Shown here: piece after piece, positions 22,490 through 34,800 of the stretch
Numbering within the stretch: position 1 is the stretch's first letter
Layout of the letters: each line of letters opens with the position of its first letter
Assembly: GCA_020881915.1 (NCBI GenBank)
Contig: JAJFPB010000004.1
Span: 3,534,001 to 3,598,000 of the forward strand
From: Paramyrothecium sp. XJ0827
Lineage: Eukaryota; Ascomycota; Sordariomycetes; Hypocreales; Stachybotryaceae
Length of the DNA stretch: 64,000 nt
Direction of reading: 5' to 3'
Translations under genes and position numbers: made by a program
The notes under the pieces: model-generated
Databases searched by the model: none
What the model was told of the DNA's origin: nothing
The model's input: only the letters and a program-made list of their open reading frames with translations

Positions 22490-25400
22490 GTTGAAAGCAG
22501 GCAGCCAAGAGCAGCTCAGGGCTTGGTGGAATCGGGGTTCACGTCAAGTTATGTAGGTAAGTGCTAAAACGCTTCTTGATTTGCATCCGGTGAGAGGAGC
22601 TGATGAGACATCCCGTTCACAGTCATTTGCGAGGACATTGTCGCTTTTTATAATTGAGGAACGGCGGGGATGGGCTGGCGCCAGATTCCCCAGCATGGAT
22701 TCAGACCAACCGGCAAAAAGGAACTCGCGGCTGCGTCCAACCTGAGGAGGGGTTAATGTGAAACAACTGCAGTTCCTTTGGTGCTCTATGAATATCACCT
22801 CCTCAAAACTTCCAGATACATGCTAGAGCCCTTTGGAAAAGAATGGTACTATAAGTTACCCACCGGTTGCAATTGGATAATTTCATTAATTCCAGGTAAC
22901 TCAACGTGCCATTTGGACTGGATTTCGGGCTCGCGGTAAATCTTGGTTGTCCGAAGCCATCATTTGTAAGCCCAAAGGAAGGCATCTACAGAGCAAGCTT
23001 ACCAATGTCGTAATCAAGTGGAGGTGGAAAGTTTAGAAATGCTAGAACGTTGAGATTTCGTAACGAGCCATTTCGAATGACTTTATCCCATGAACAATCG
23101 TGTGACACGCAGGCTCGGTCGCTGCCACAATTTCGAGTCACGTGTGCGACCTCCTCTGAGACTCTCGATGGAAGGCGGAGTGTGACAGTTGGTCAGTCAT
23201 CCAGCGAACAGCGAGACACCAGTCCTTATTGAATAAAGTTAGCCTTGCACCGAAAGAGAGACTGCCCACCGATATGCAATCTTGGGAAATTGCCATAATC
23301 ATCGAGTGTTACTGGTGGACGAAGAGTTTGAGGGCCTCCCGAATGAGATGCAATGCAACTTCGTAGCAGAGTTCCTCACGCCTCGAACTGAGGAAGCAAC
23401 CGGCATGTTTGTACTAGAGCCTATAAAAGGCGGTCATTCGACTCCGTCATCAGCGGACGAATTTTGTCCTTCCCTCCAGTCAGCTAACCAAGTTCAGCTA
23501 CTAAGATAGCATCCGGGCGCCCAGGAAATGATTCTGACCGTTGGGTGGAAGCATGGAGCTGCCCTCTAGCATCAATTCCCCACAATTGGAATGTCTTGTG
23601 CGCGGAGATTGTCGAATGTTGTCCAGTTGGAACGTGGTCATAGCTGGCTAATAAGGGTGACGGAAATTGTGCACCCACAGGTCAAATGCAACTGTTGTGC
23701 ATACAATAGTCACCATAGCTGAGCTGCACAGTCAATTCAGCCTGCTCAGCAATCCCATTGTGGACGCGCCTGAAGTGGATCGGGCGGTTCTCGCGAAGAT
23801 CGAACAGATCCAGGGGTGCTTGCGATATGCTCTAGTACTATAGGGGTCCATCCCTGCACCAAATAAGAAAAAATGGGCAAGACGACGGATAAGATGGGAC
23901 TGTAATGCGCCGTGGCACCAGTGCCTGTGATGTACTTTCTGGGCCCGCGCATCGGCCGATCGCAGAAACAGTAGTTCATCGAGAAAATGTTGACGTCGCC
24001 TTTCACGGGCCTTGCCCGAGCATGAAGAGATGCGGAGCCCGGTACGGATGCCCTTGAAACACGACTCTTACGACTCATGTGATAAATGCAACAATGACAA
24101 CGGGGATCATCAATCAAATGTCACCGCAGGATTGGACTCGAAAATGTAACCACCAACTCGCAGAGCCAGGGAGGTGTCCCAAGCGAAGCTTCTCGGCTGC
24201 TCCGTTGGATCGATTGTGGTGGCGGGGAATTGACAGCAAATGCCCCATATCGAAACTAATTTCACAAATCAGCAGCCGACTAGGGACCAACAACCAATGG
24301 CGGGTAACTGAGAGCTTATACGAAAGAGGAGAAGGGTCGTGTCAAGGCCCGCAGGAAGGGGACCTGACCCATATCTCACGAGACTATTGGGAAAAGCAGC
24401 CCTGCAGCTTTCGACGTCGGGGTTGCATGGCTCTTGCGAAGAGTTACAGGACACAGCTGGTGATGAGATTGCGAACGGAGGATGCCGAGGGAGAGTTTGT
24501 CCCAAAAGCCACTCGACCTTGAGTTTCGACAGGGAGAACCGACGGCTAAAAGAAGCCGTTTGTTGCGCCATGATGGCATGCGCTAGCTTTGAATTCGGAC
24601 CAGTATGGAGCATCCGCGTGAGCAAAGCGTGGCATTCGTAGCGGGATCATGAATGGCGCAAATGACATTGCCATGTTCACTGGTCTGGTCTAGAACGAGA
24701 AGAGCCTGGAGGGAGAGGGGATGCCCATCTGGCCCATCTCCTCCTCAGTTGGCAGTCGCGCGTTAGCCAGTTACGGTTAGGCCCGTGACGTCAAGCGCCA
24801 AGGCTAATTCTTGGAGAAGAGACGTTCGTCCCTTCCATATGCCCCTTACCTTAACAGTGCACTGCGCCGAACATCAGGCCTCACTAAGGTAAGTTAGAGG
24901 CGCGAGTTCACGTTAGGGGTTACTGCGGCAGAACCCTTTAACCCATAAATCGAACGTTTGAGGGACCTTGACCATGCCCGGAAGGGAAAGCAAAGCGGAA
25001 ACGGTACTTTGGCCGCCCATGTCGGTGCAGCGAGTGAGTGGTATCAGAAATTTTGTAAACAAATGACGCTCTACCTTACCTTAGGTAAAGTATAGCTAAG
25101 GCACCCTAACGTAGGCAGGCTCTGGCACAACAGTGTGGTTCGCTTCGCATGGACGCCTTTGCAAGCATCGCATACACTGTACATTATCACCTTGCCTTCC
25201 CCACCTTACCTTATGGATGAGCCACTTCAATTTGTGGCGGTCTTCTCGCCGAATGGGGGAGAGCCAGCCGACCAAAAGATGCTGGTCACTTTGCAGAGCG
25301 GAGATTGGCAGGGTAAGGGGCTGCTGCATGGGCATCATGAGGCCTGGTCGGTCAGGATGACGACAGAATAGACAAATTCGGGGATTTGCAGGGTTTCCGG

Positions 25401-28400
25401 GAGCGACAACGTGCATTGTAAGTCATCCCATTCTCTGCCGTAGTACAGTACCTGTGCCATGTACCATGTCGGGGTCCGACCTCCCTTACCTTAGTGCATG
25501 CGGCTTATCAGAGGAAACATTCTCTGTCGCTGCAGTAGCAAATCGTGTTGAACATTTGCCATACCAAACCGACACCAAAAGAACCACCAGTCTTGGAGCA
25601 AGAGTCATCCTGCAGCGTTGCTTGGGCCACCCCGGTACTGTCCCCAGCAGACCGATGGGAGATGACCCGCCAAGCGACGGTGTAAGCCGCATTGCCGAAC
25701 CGAATACATATGGCGGTCTGGACGATCCACGATAAAAAAAATATTAAGCATCGAAGATCACCTCGGGCGAGTTCCAGCAGCTACCGAAAGATTGCTGCGC
25801 AGCACAAACGCGGCCTGGAAGGTCAACCCCCCGGCTGGGACCATGGCCCCTAGCTGAAGACAGTCATGCTGCTGCAGATCCCAGCTGTGGCTTCGTCACT
25901 CTTTCGCCTCAGTGAACGAGCCACAGCGTCAACCCCCCTCACTAGTCCAGCGAACCGCTAAATCGGGGTGACATCCAAACCAGGTGACGACCACGAGGAG
26001 GTCCGTGGCGTCACTCAGATGGGCCCCGAGAGCACTAACGACAAGTTTCCGCGGGAAGGGCATTAATAGCCAACGGCACATGTGGCATTAGCATGGTAAG
26101 GACTCGTAATCTGCCACGGACTCAAACGCAAAACTACTGCGACGGCTAGTCCAACCCGGGTTTCCCAACCCACTTCTTGTCAACCAGCAGACAGAGACCG
26201 GGCCGGGCGTTGAGAGACAAATTTTGGATCCGCATCCACCGTCCGTCGTCGCTAGACTCTTGAGAAAGCTTCTTTATGTGTTGGCGTCCCAGAGGTAGGG
26301 AAATGTCTCAACATGCCACTGTGGCGTACGTCTGACGACCATGGATCACCCTAGTCTTAGCCATGCACATTCTCGAGTTACTTTCCCGCAACGTCGAGTT
26401 CAATCTTTCGCACGTTTTACTTTTTGGGGGAATTTCGACAAAGTCGGCAATGGCTTGTGCAGCCTTTGTGTATACCCACGGTAGTTGTTGAACCCCTAGG
26501 GTCCTCGTCTGGGAATCTCACTACCCATTTGCTGGAGCTTAATAAAAACATGCCCCGGCAAGTATAGCCATGGGCACAAGAATATTGAAGATCAAGGTAA
26601 CGGTGGGAAAGAAAGAAAAAAACTAAATATATCGCGATGTCAAGCTTGCTGAGCACCGCCACACGGAGTTGCCACTGAGTCTAGAAGGTCTACTGATGAT
26701 CATTCAATCGGTTCGTGTTAACACGAGGTCTTAGTTGTGGTGTTAATGCTCCCGCCAAGTCACCGAAAGCCACGCAAGGAACATAGCAGGCTAACTCCGC
26801 TTCCACCGAGCTGGGATCCTCAACGGATGCTGGATTCGTGCAAGAACGGCAGTGACGAACACATAGCGATCAGCACGTTGTGGTACTGCTCTTCAAGTGC
26901 TCGTTACTCACCGATCAGCCGAGGTAGCAGCAGCAGCCAGCGGCGACACCATCAAGTGGGCCTCGAGTTGTGTTAGTGCGGACGGTGGTAACTCCACGGC
27001 ACTTTTTCCCTCTTTAACTAATGGCTTTGGGGAATGACGGTAATTAGGAGCAATAAGTGCTGGCCATATAGATGGTACAGTAGTTCAAGGTCAGGGAGAG
27101 CAGATACATAGTCTGGGGATGGAAGCTTAGCCCAGTTGAAATCGTTGTCGCTACCCTTGCGTGGACAGGCTGCTAGCCATCGCTTTGTCCAAATGAATGC
27201 AGCCCCGGTTCCTGCGTAGGGCCGCTGCTGACCAAGGGATGTGTAGAGCACTGAGTGGACATGATGCACCGGGGATGCTTGGCCTGACGTGCCGCCGCAA
27301 TTCGATGTGATTGTGGCTCCAGGTCACACCCCCCCATGGAAGACCAAGGAGGAGGGGTTGCCAGAGCGGCCTTGTCCTGCACTAACAATTAATGAAAGGA
27401 CTTTGCAGGGGCTCGCAAAGGCTCAACTGATAGATCCACTCCTCCCTGCACTCGTTTCCGCCCGTCCAGGACTCTACCTTGTGGTTTCGGGACGGTACCT
27501 CGAGGGCTACGGTTACATGGGCGCCACAAGTACTGCCTAGCCTGCACTTAGCCAAGAAGCTACCTGCGGAGAGCGGGCCATGTCAGGCCACTACAGTACT
27601 TAGTCTCCATTGCTCAGTATTGCGCGACCCTGGTCATTGGCAAGTGAAGTTCAGGTACCCGAAAGCAGGCGGTACCAGCAGACGCTACGCGACCCGGGGA
27701 CAAGTGAGGGTACAGCCCAGGCCAGGTAGATGAAGTAGCTACCTCCTTTTGTACCGCCTGATGCCTTCCGTCCACATCGACTGGCTCACCTCTATTGACC
27801 TACGAACTGTTGCTGTCATCTCGTCCGAAGTCCTCCCATCATTCATTCAACCTTTGGCCAAAGGGAAGAGGGCGAAATACGTGTGGTTGTGTCTAGCCCA
27901 GCAGACCTGCTACCGACTGCCGCGCCGAGCTGTGCGTCGCATATAGTCTGCACATCAACATACATAATTCGGCGCGCCCCGGCCGCCAGGATTCAAGCCG
28001 CCGTGCCTCCCGCATCATTCTCTAATTACCTTACCTTACCTTACCTTACTTCCCTCCCACTACTCGCTCACAGACTCTTTTATTAATATCTCACCCTCCA
28101 ATCTTGTGTGCTCCTGCTTTTCCTCTCTGCCCCAACCTCGGTTCGGCTGTTTGTTGACACCTGCGCTTGCCTGCATATTGCATTGCTTTTCGACGACGGA
28201 AGACAAAGACAACACAACGCACAGCAGCCCTCCTAACCGCCTCTCCCGCGCGTGTGGCCCTGTCTACGACAAACCCGAAATTGCTCGGGTCGCTAGTCCG
28301 CCGCTACCCTTTTGCCCATCAGGCGCTGTCATTTGGGCATTTGACATTTTCACTCACCACATCCTTTGCATCGAGATCGAGCCCGAAGTTCGATCAACGC

Positions 28401-29103
28401 CGCAGCGCAAGCGTTAGTGTCGGGGTCAGGAAAGCTTTGGTCACCCCCCAGCTGGCGCCTACGACAACACCATTGTCGCGCCATTCACCTCCGTACGTGC
28501 CTCCAAGTACAAGACCCAGTACCTACATTACATTAGCCCCCACCAGCCCGGTCCCTCCAATATACCGACTTTACTCGGCCTCTCAGCGCCAACGTCAGCC
28601 TCTGCCTCTGTCTCCTTTGAGGTCAGCGGACGGCCGAGTTGGAAAGGCATCCTTTTCTGACTCAATTTCACCCATCTTCTACACCCCTACGTTTTCTCGT
28701 GTGTTCTTTCTTCTTCTTTTCCCATTTCTTCCCCCTCTCCCTCGGCCCATTTCCCGCCGCGCATTTCCTCGGCCAACAACTGCCTAAAGATACGAGCAGC
28801 GCCCGACTCATCCACGTGGCGCGGTTTCGCACTTGTGCTCTTGGCCCTGGCCGCTAATACCAGCCTCAGGTCATCCGCAATCCGACATAACACACAACTG
28901 GGGAACCGCCCGCTCCATGTGGCAGCGTTGAGAAACCTAAGTTCCTAATCGGCTTCTCACGTCCCTCTCTTTTCCTCTTCTTTCTCGAGCTGCGGCAGAT
29001 TCCTGCTTCCGGCCCCATTCAGAATTTATTCGGCCCCCCGACCGTGCTGAGAGCGGAAACGTGTCTGCTGTCTCTGGACAGCGCTTAGGTTTTGCGCCTC
29101 GAT
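22490..29103. other. Gene-poor block and long leader of the CP2-family gene
   Basis: About 6.6 kb without a recognisable gene. Motifs of the TACCTTA/TAAGGTA family recur at 24845-24854, 24883-24896, 25071-25090, 25203-25213, 25484-25494 and 28027-28050, the last being four direct copies of the 5-mer CCTTA. From about 28.0 kb to 29.1 kb the sequence is rich in C and T on the plus strand, like the long leaders of fungal regulatory genes, and probably contains the promoter and 5' UTR of the next gene. Open frames in it look like leader sequence, not proteins. Confidence 0.4.
28027..28050 (+). repeat. (CCTTA)n short tandem repeat
   Basis: Four uninterrupted copies of CCTTA preceded by TA and followed by CTT, about 1.05 kb upstream of the CP2-family start codon. 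It is the longest member of the dispersed TACCTTA motif family in this window. It differs from the fungal telomere repeat (TTAGGG/CCCTAA). Confidence 0.85.
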
Positions 29104-31826
29104 ATGTTCCGATCAAGGTGAGTAATGCTCACGCATTAGATTCTTCCCAGAGCGACCTGGCTTTCTTCTCCCCCTCCCCCACCGTGTTCGCTCCCAAGTC
29201 GCGTGGTTTCAACTAACATTGTGCGTCTTTTTTGCAATGCAGGACGAGTTCGCAAAAACCTGGGGATGAGTTGCTTGCCAATTTCCGACAACAGTTCCCG
29301 CAGGTAGTTGGAACTACGAGCCCTTCGTCTGCCGCGCCGGCCATCGCACAGGCGGGCGCCGGAGACAACCCTTTACTCAACCCTCCCAACCCAGAAAGGT
29401 ATGTGATTTCTTTGTGTACGATCATTGTTTACACGGCGGGCTCTTCAACCTACTCAGCAGCAGCATGGGGGTTGCCCTGCGCGGGGTATTTTTGTGACCC
29501 CAACCCCAAGACTAGGCTTTGTGTTACACCGTTTTCCGTGCGCCCGAGGATTTTGTTTGCGCGACCTCATGGCTTGACTCCGCTGTGCGCACATCTTACT
29601 AACTCGGTATACTCCAGAGCGCAATCACTCGACAATGTTCCCTTCGGCGACCAGGATCCGACGCCTCGAGCGACTAACGAGCCGTGGAGGTTCACCCCAT
29701 CGTTGCTTGACCCGAATTCTTTCTCCTTCAATGCCTTCGCAAATGCTCCGCCAGGATACTATACCCCCACCCCTGGGGGCACCAACACCATCTTCCATCC
29801 ACAGGCAGGCGACTTACACACGCCGACCTTAGGTTTGGTCCCAGGCTTGGGGACACCGCTCTCGATGCAGACGTCTGGCGAGCCGATGCAGCCCACCGGT
29901 CCTGCTATGGATATGGCGGGCCTCCAGCCGCTTCCAGCACATCAGTTTCACCAGTTTCATCCGTTCATTCAAGCACCGCCGCCACAACAAGCGTTTGCCC
30001 CATCGTCCTTTGTCCACCAAGACACTGGCTACGAAACAATGGAACATGATGGCTCCCCCATGGATTCGGACCCCTCAGATGAGCGCATGACCTCGATCGA
30101 CTCTGCCTTCCACAGCGCCTCTCCCATAGTCGGCTTCCCAGCACGGGCATTACCTAGCACTCACATGGGTCATCCGCTGCCTCCTTCCGCCGAAAAGTTC
30201 CGTTTCCATTCAACTCTGAACGCACCGACGGCCATGATCAAGCATGCGGACGAGATTCCAGTCACGTATCTTAATAAGGGCCAAGCCTACTCCCTATCCG
30301 TTGTTGACACCAGCATGGCAGGTCCCATCGCTCCAGGCACCAAGTATCGAACTTTTGTGCGAATCTCGTTCGAGGACGAGCAACAACGGCAAAAACCGGG
30401 TGTTTGCTGGAGTTTGTGGAAGGAAGGCAGAGGCACAAATGAAGCCCATCAAAGAGGAGGGAAACTACAAGCAGTTGAATACGTTGAAGCAGGGCAACCT
30501 GCGGAAGGAGATGATAAGAGGACCCGCGTTGAGCTCGAAACATCTTCGTTCGACGGGTTTTCTGTTGTGTGGACGCCCGGTGTGAATGGAGGTCCAGAGG
30601 TTAATATTGCCGTCCGCTTCAACTTCTTGTCGACCGATTTCAGCCACTCGAAAGGTGTGAAGGGCATCCCCGTCAGACTCTGCGCCAAGACACACCCGGT
30701 CCCGTGTGAGACTTCGTTGCCTTCACCTCCTGACACAAGCCCCGAGATTTGTTTTTGCAAGGTGAAGCTCTTCCGAGATCACGGCGCCGAGAGGAAACTC
30801 GCCAATGACATAGCGCATGTCAAAAAATCAATCGACAAACTAAAACAGCAGATTGCTCAAGCGGAGAGTGGTCTAAAAGATTTCGGAAAGAGAAAGCGAT
30901 CGAGCGCAGTAGCCAAGGGCAGCGACCCTCAAGGACCGGGGAAGGCGCCCAAGCACAAGAGAACATGGTCAATGTCGTCGACGAGTTCGGCTGGCGGGGG
31001 TGCGCCCCGAATGACACTGGAGGAGGACTTACACTTCAAGCTCCAGACTTACCAAGACATGTTCAGCAGCACCCGGCCCGTGAGCGTCCTGTATCTCCGC
31101 GGTGAGGAGTCGGACGATCCGGACCTGCACCCAGTTTCGATGCCCGGCGAGTTTCCATCCCAGACTAAAGCGGAACCCGGAACACGCGACGGCCCCAACT
31201 GGCAAGCTCGCAGCGGCCAGAGCTCAGCTACCGGCTCGATCATCTCGCCTTCGCCCAGTTCAGTATCATTGGCCTCCCAGGCTTCCGCCATTGGCCCTAG
31301 TGGACACTGGCAGGGCTTCGATGCGGTAGGCGCTGGCTCCAAGAAAGAGGCGGACCAACCTGTCAAGGTCAACAAGGCAGACGATGCTGGAAATCTGAGC
31401 GGGTGGATTGAAGCGTTGGGTGTGGATGCAGCATACCGCCCTCCTCTCGAACACGCACCCAAGCCGGTCGCATGCTTCTACATACTCCTCCGAGGCGAGA
31501 CAGGCAGCGATAAACAGTATCATCGCGCAATCTATCTGATGCAGCGAACACTGAAAGAGTTCAACGACCAAATTGCGGCCAAGTGGGGTCTCGATGGATC
31601 GAAGATCACACGCACTGTCCATGCTCTCCATAGCGGGCTCGAAGTGGAAATGGACGACGACGTTGTGAGAGAGCTCCGAGAAGGTCAAGACATGACCCTT
31701 GAGATTGAGGAGACTGTTGAGCAACAGCTGAAGCGTGAATGGGAGATGTCGGTCGATGCCGCAGAGGAAAGTCCCGAATCAGCCGGCTCGCCAACAAGCA
31801 GCATCACTCTTCGCCTCACATTTTAA
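29104..31826 (+). CDS. Grainyhead/CP2-family transcription factor
   Basis: Three exons: 29104-29117, 29243-29398 and 29618-31826, giving 792 residues. Intron 1 (125 nt) has GTGAGT..GCAG and a CTAAC branch site, and creates MFRSRTSSQKPGDE. Intron 2 (219 nt) has GTATGT, TACTAAC and CCAG, but its length is a multiple of three and it has no in-frame stop. The N-terminus is Pro/Ser/Gln-rich. Residues about 245-440 carry the CP2 DNA-binding domain: YLNKGQAYSLSV, then VRISFEDEQQRQKPG, then a segment containing FDGFSVVW and FNFLSTDFSHSKGVKGIPVR. A coiled-coil-like helix follows (about 465-490). The C-terminus (about 670-785, starting VACFYILLRGE) matches the dimerisation region of Grainyhead proteins. 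The Neurospora homologue affects conidial separation and cell-wall remodelling; a similar role is inferred here. Confidence 0.9.
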
Positions 31827-34800
31827 ACATTTTCATTTGTTACAAAACCGAGTTGCCCGCCAAGACCGAGACAAACCACTTCCGGTTCGCCGGCAACATA
31901 CTCGACGTCAACGGGGGCTTTTTCTTTTCATGACTAGATTGGGGACCACTGGGATGACTGGTGTTGGGCGTTGGCAGTTGTTCTCAAAGATACCATTGAT
32001 CTCACATTCGGCATGGCTTGGACTTCAGCGTTGACAAGTCGCCGGGCACATGGATGGGGCGGCTCTTTCAACGGAGAATAGGACCGAAAACAGTTGCGTA
32101 AGAGAGGGGACGGAGAGAAGATGAGGCGCTTGTTGCCGGTCGGCAAGGTCTGGGATCTAGTCATGTTTTCTTTGGGGCATTCCGGTGGTGGCTATCCACT
32201 TTGGGGACTTTTTGGATTATATTCTTGTCTCTTTTCTTTTCTTCCAACAACCTTTTACCATACTATCTTGCCCTGGACGATGGGCGAGTCTCTCACTTGA
32301 GTTGGTCTACTTCGCATATACCCCATTATACAATAGTTATAAACTTGGTTACTACCACTACCATGCCTATTATTAAGTTATACCTTGTTAACTTTGAAGT
32401 GAGAAGATGAGTATATACACCACCTTGTCACTTTGAAATGAGAAAATGAGCATATACACCTTGTCACTTTGAAATGGGAAAATGAGCATAGCAAGGTAAG
32501 GCATGAGAAGACCCAGCCAACCATGTAGTAAAGGGCAGCCTGCGGACTCCCTTGGAACAACTCGAGGCGCAATGCATGGGGACGTTCGCTCTGCCAAAGC
32601 ATGATGGAGAATGGCTTCACTCGCCACTCTGTGGCTTAGCGCAAGGGTCCGATAAGCCTTCTCCAGCGAGCCTCATAAACCATGTGTGGCTTACGTCTGC
32701 CCCCCTCCGGTATGCCGTCAAGTGTAACTCTGTAGGATGATAGAGTTTGTTGCTTGGCGTCCGGTGTAGTGGTTTCGTTGGTCATTGTTAGCCTGGTTAC
32801 CTCAACTAGTGGGAGAGCTGGGGGATTGAGTTCTAGAATGCAGTCGATATTAGCCACAGTGTTCCGTCGGGAGTCGAGCCCCTACCAATGATTGGACGCC
32901 GACCCCGGTATTGGTCCTGTGGCGAGTGGCTTGCGCGTCCAAACGGCACACACTAGCTAGCTCGGCGTTGGTGCTGTTGACCAGATACTTCGAGTCTTGG
33001 AGACACAGAGGTCTGCAATCCTTCGCCTCATACCCCCATTAGCCGTATGAGGAACACCCGTGGCTTTGACCGTAATGAAGCCGGCGTTAGGTCGATATTT
33101 TAAAGATGCAGTATTACCTATGACAGGACTACAAATCATAGCACAGATATTGGAAGTGAGTATGTACTGGTACGAGCCCCATGGTTCGGTAGAGTCCAAA
33201 GGTACAGGTACCCTTGGGTTGCCATCAAGGCACTGACTATGTGGCTCGGGCTTCACAAATGCCATGGGGTTCCCCCACGCATCCTTCATAATCCCTTCAT
33301 AAATCATATCGCGAACCAAACCTGATGATGCAAGAGACGGGATCCCGATGACCCTTTAATTCCGGCAAAATGCAATTGTTTGGCGCCACGACTGCCTGGC
33401 TGTGGCTAGAAAGGACACCGCCCAAGCAGGAGAATCCATGCCTTGCCAGCGACTGGTTGAGGATGCTCGCAAGCTTTGGGCTGGTCATCTTCCGCAAGGA
33501 CGGTACCATGGCTCGCTTGTTACAGTGAAGATGCGCGAACCTTGTCAGCGTAGCCTTTGCAAAACACCCTCCAAGGGGGGAGGGCAGTCATGGGGGGTTC
33601 TTGACATGCTGACGGCACGTCTCACCCGGCATGGCCCTATTGATGCGAGGGGATACCATAACATAATTTCTTGGCCTGCGGTCTAGATTGCTACCGCGGT
33701 CAAGACCGCTAGGCGTGACCGGGTGCGAGATGACCATGTATGTAACTCTGAACAGTAATTGGACCTCTCACCAGAAGGCAGGATATTGCAAGGACCAGCA
33801 CAGCGCGGCTTCAGGTGTTTTGCTAAGTGGTACCCGGTGTCGCTGGGAAAGGGGCCGTGCATCTCGAGAGGCGCTACATGGTTCGTCCTGCAAGATTGGA
33901 GAGCCATTGGGGGCCTGCTCCTCAAGCTACCTTTGCCATGCACGGGGTCTCGCCCTCCGCACCGCATGGTCGGGCCGCTGGGTGGATCCCAGGATGCCGG
34001 CAGCGCCGGTAGGGGAACCGGCCGTCGTGCGCCGGCCCCACCTGTAGTGACATTTGGATCGGCATCTGTGGCTGGTGCAAGGGCAGAAGGCTTTCATGAG
34101 ATCACTGATGCTCGCCTAGAGCATGTATGTAAAGAAAGTGGTCGATCAATGGGTACGAGGGAACCTTATCGTAGGTCAGGGTTGCGACGTTGTCAGTGTC
34201 ATTGTGATGCCACCGCCACATCACCAGCCATAGCCGACCCGCCTGGAGAGCCGTGGGAGCCGTGCCGGGGGTCTAGAACACACCACACTGTAACCCACAA
34301 CCCCGACCACGAGGGTTTCCGAACCCTCCAATTGGAACAATAAAGCTCCATTAAACACGATTTTCAGCTGGGCAGCGGTGGCTGTGCACGGCCAACGACA
34401 ATCCTGCAGGGGGAGGAATCCCAAGAGGTGAAGATATTGATAGAGTTCACCGGAACACTGGGGGACGTTGATCCCTTCCCGACTCGACCGCCCGCTCCGG
34501 CCGGTGCCGCGACGTCAACCAATGAGAACCCGTATAGGTGACGGATTGGGGGAGGGCGTGCGCCGTTGGTTGGAGAGAAGGTCGGCGCCCTGGCCCATCC
34601 ACCCTCCCCTTCCTGTCCCCCTTCCCCTTCCCCTTCCCCCCTCCTCGCTGTGGCCACCGGCGATCCTCCTGCGCCGTAGGAGAACTGTGCCATCGATTTG
34701 AGCCACAAGTCACTCTTCATCAGAGGCTGTGCATGACCCTTTTCCCCCAACCCCCGTCCGTCAAAGTTCATGGGCTTAATGATCGTCGACCACGACCGCG

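Noticed and set aside
28027..28050. Possible interstitial telomere
   Set aside because: The unit is CCTTA, not the fungal CCCTAA/TTAGGG.
29399..29617. Treating this stretch as coding because the frame stays open
   Set aside because: It has complete intron signals (GTATGT, TACTAAC, CCAG), and the flanking protein reads better when spliced. Kept as a finding for possible retention.
32860..32950. tRNA-like T-arm (GGGGCTCGACTCCC on the minus strand)
   Set aside because: No matching acceptor, D or anticodon arms can be drawn.
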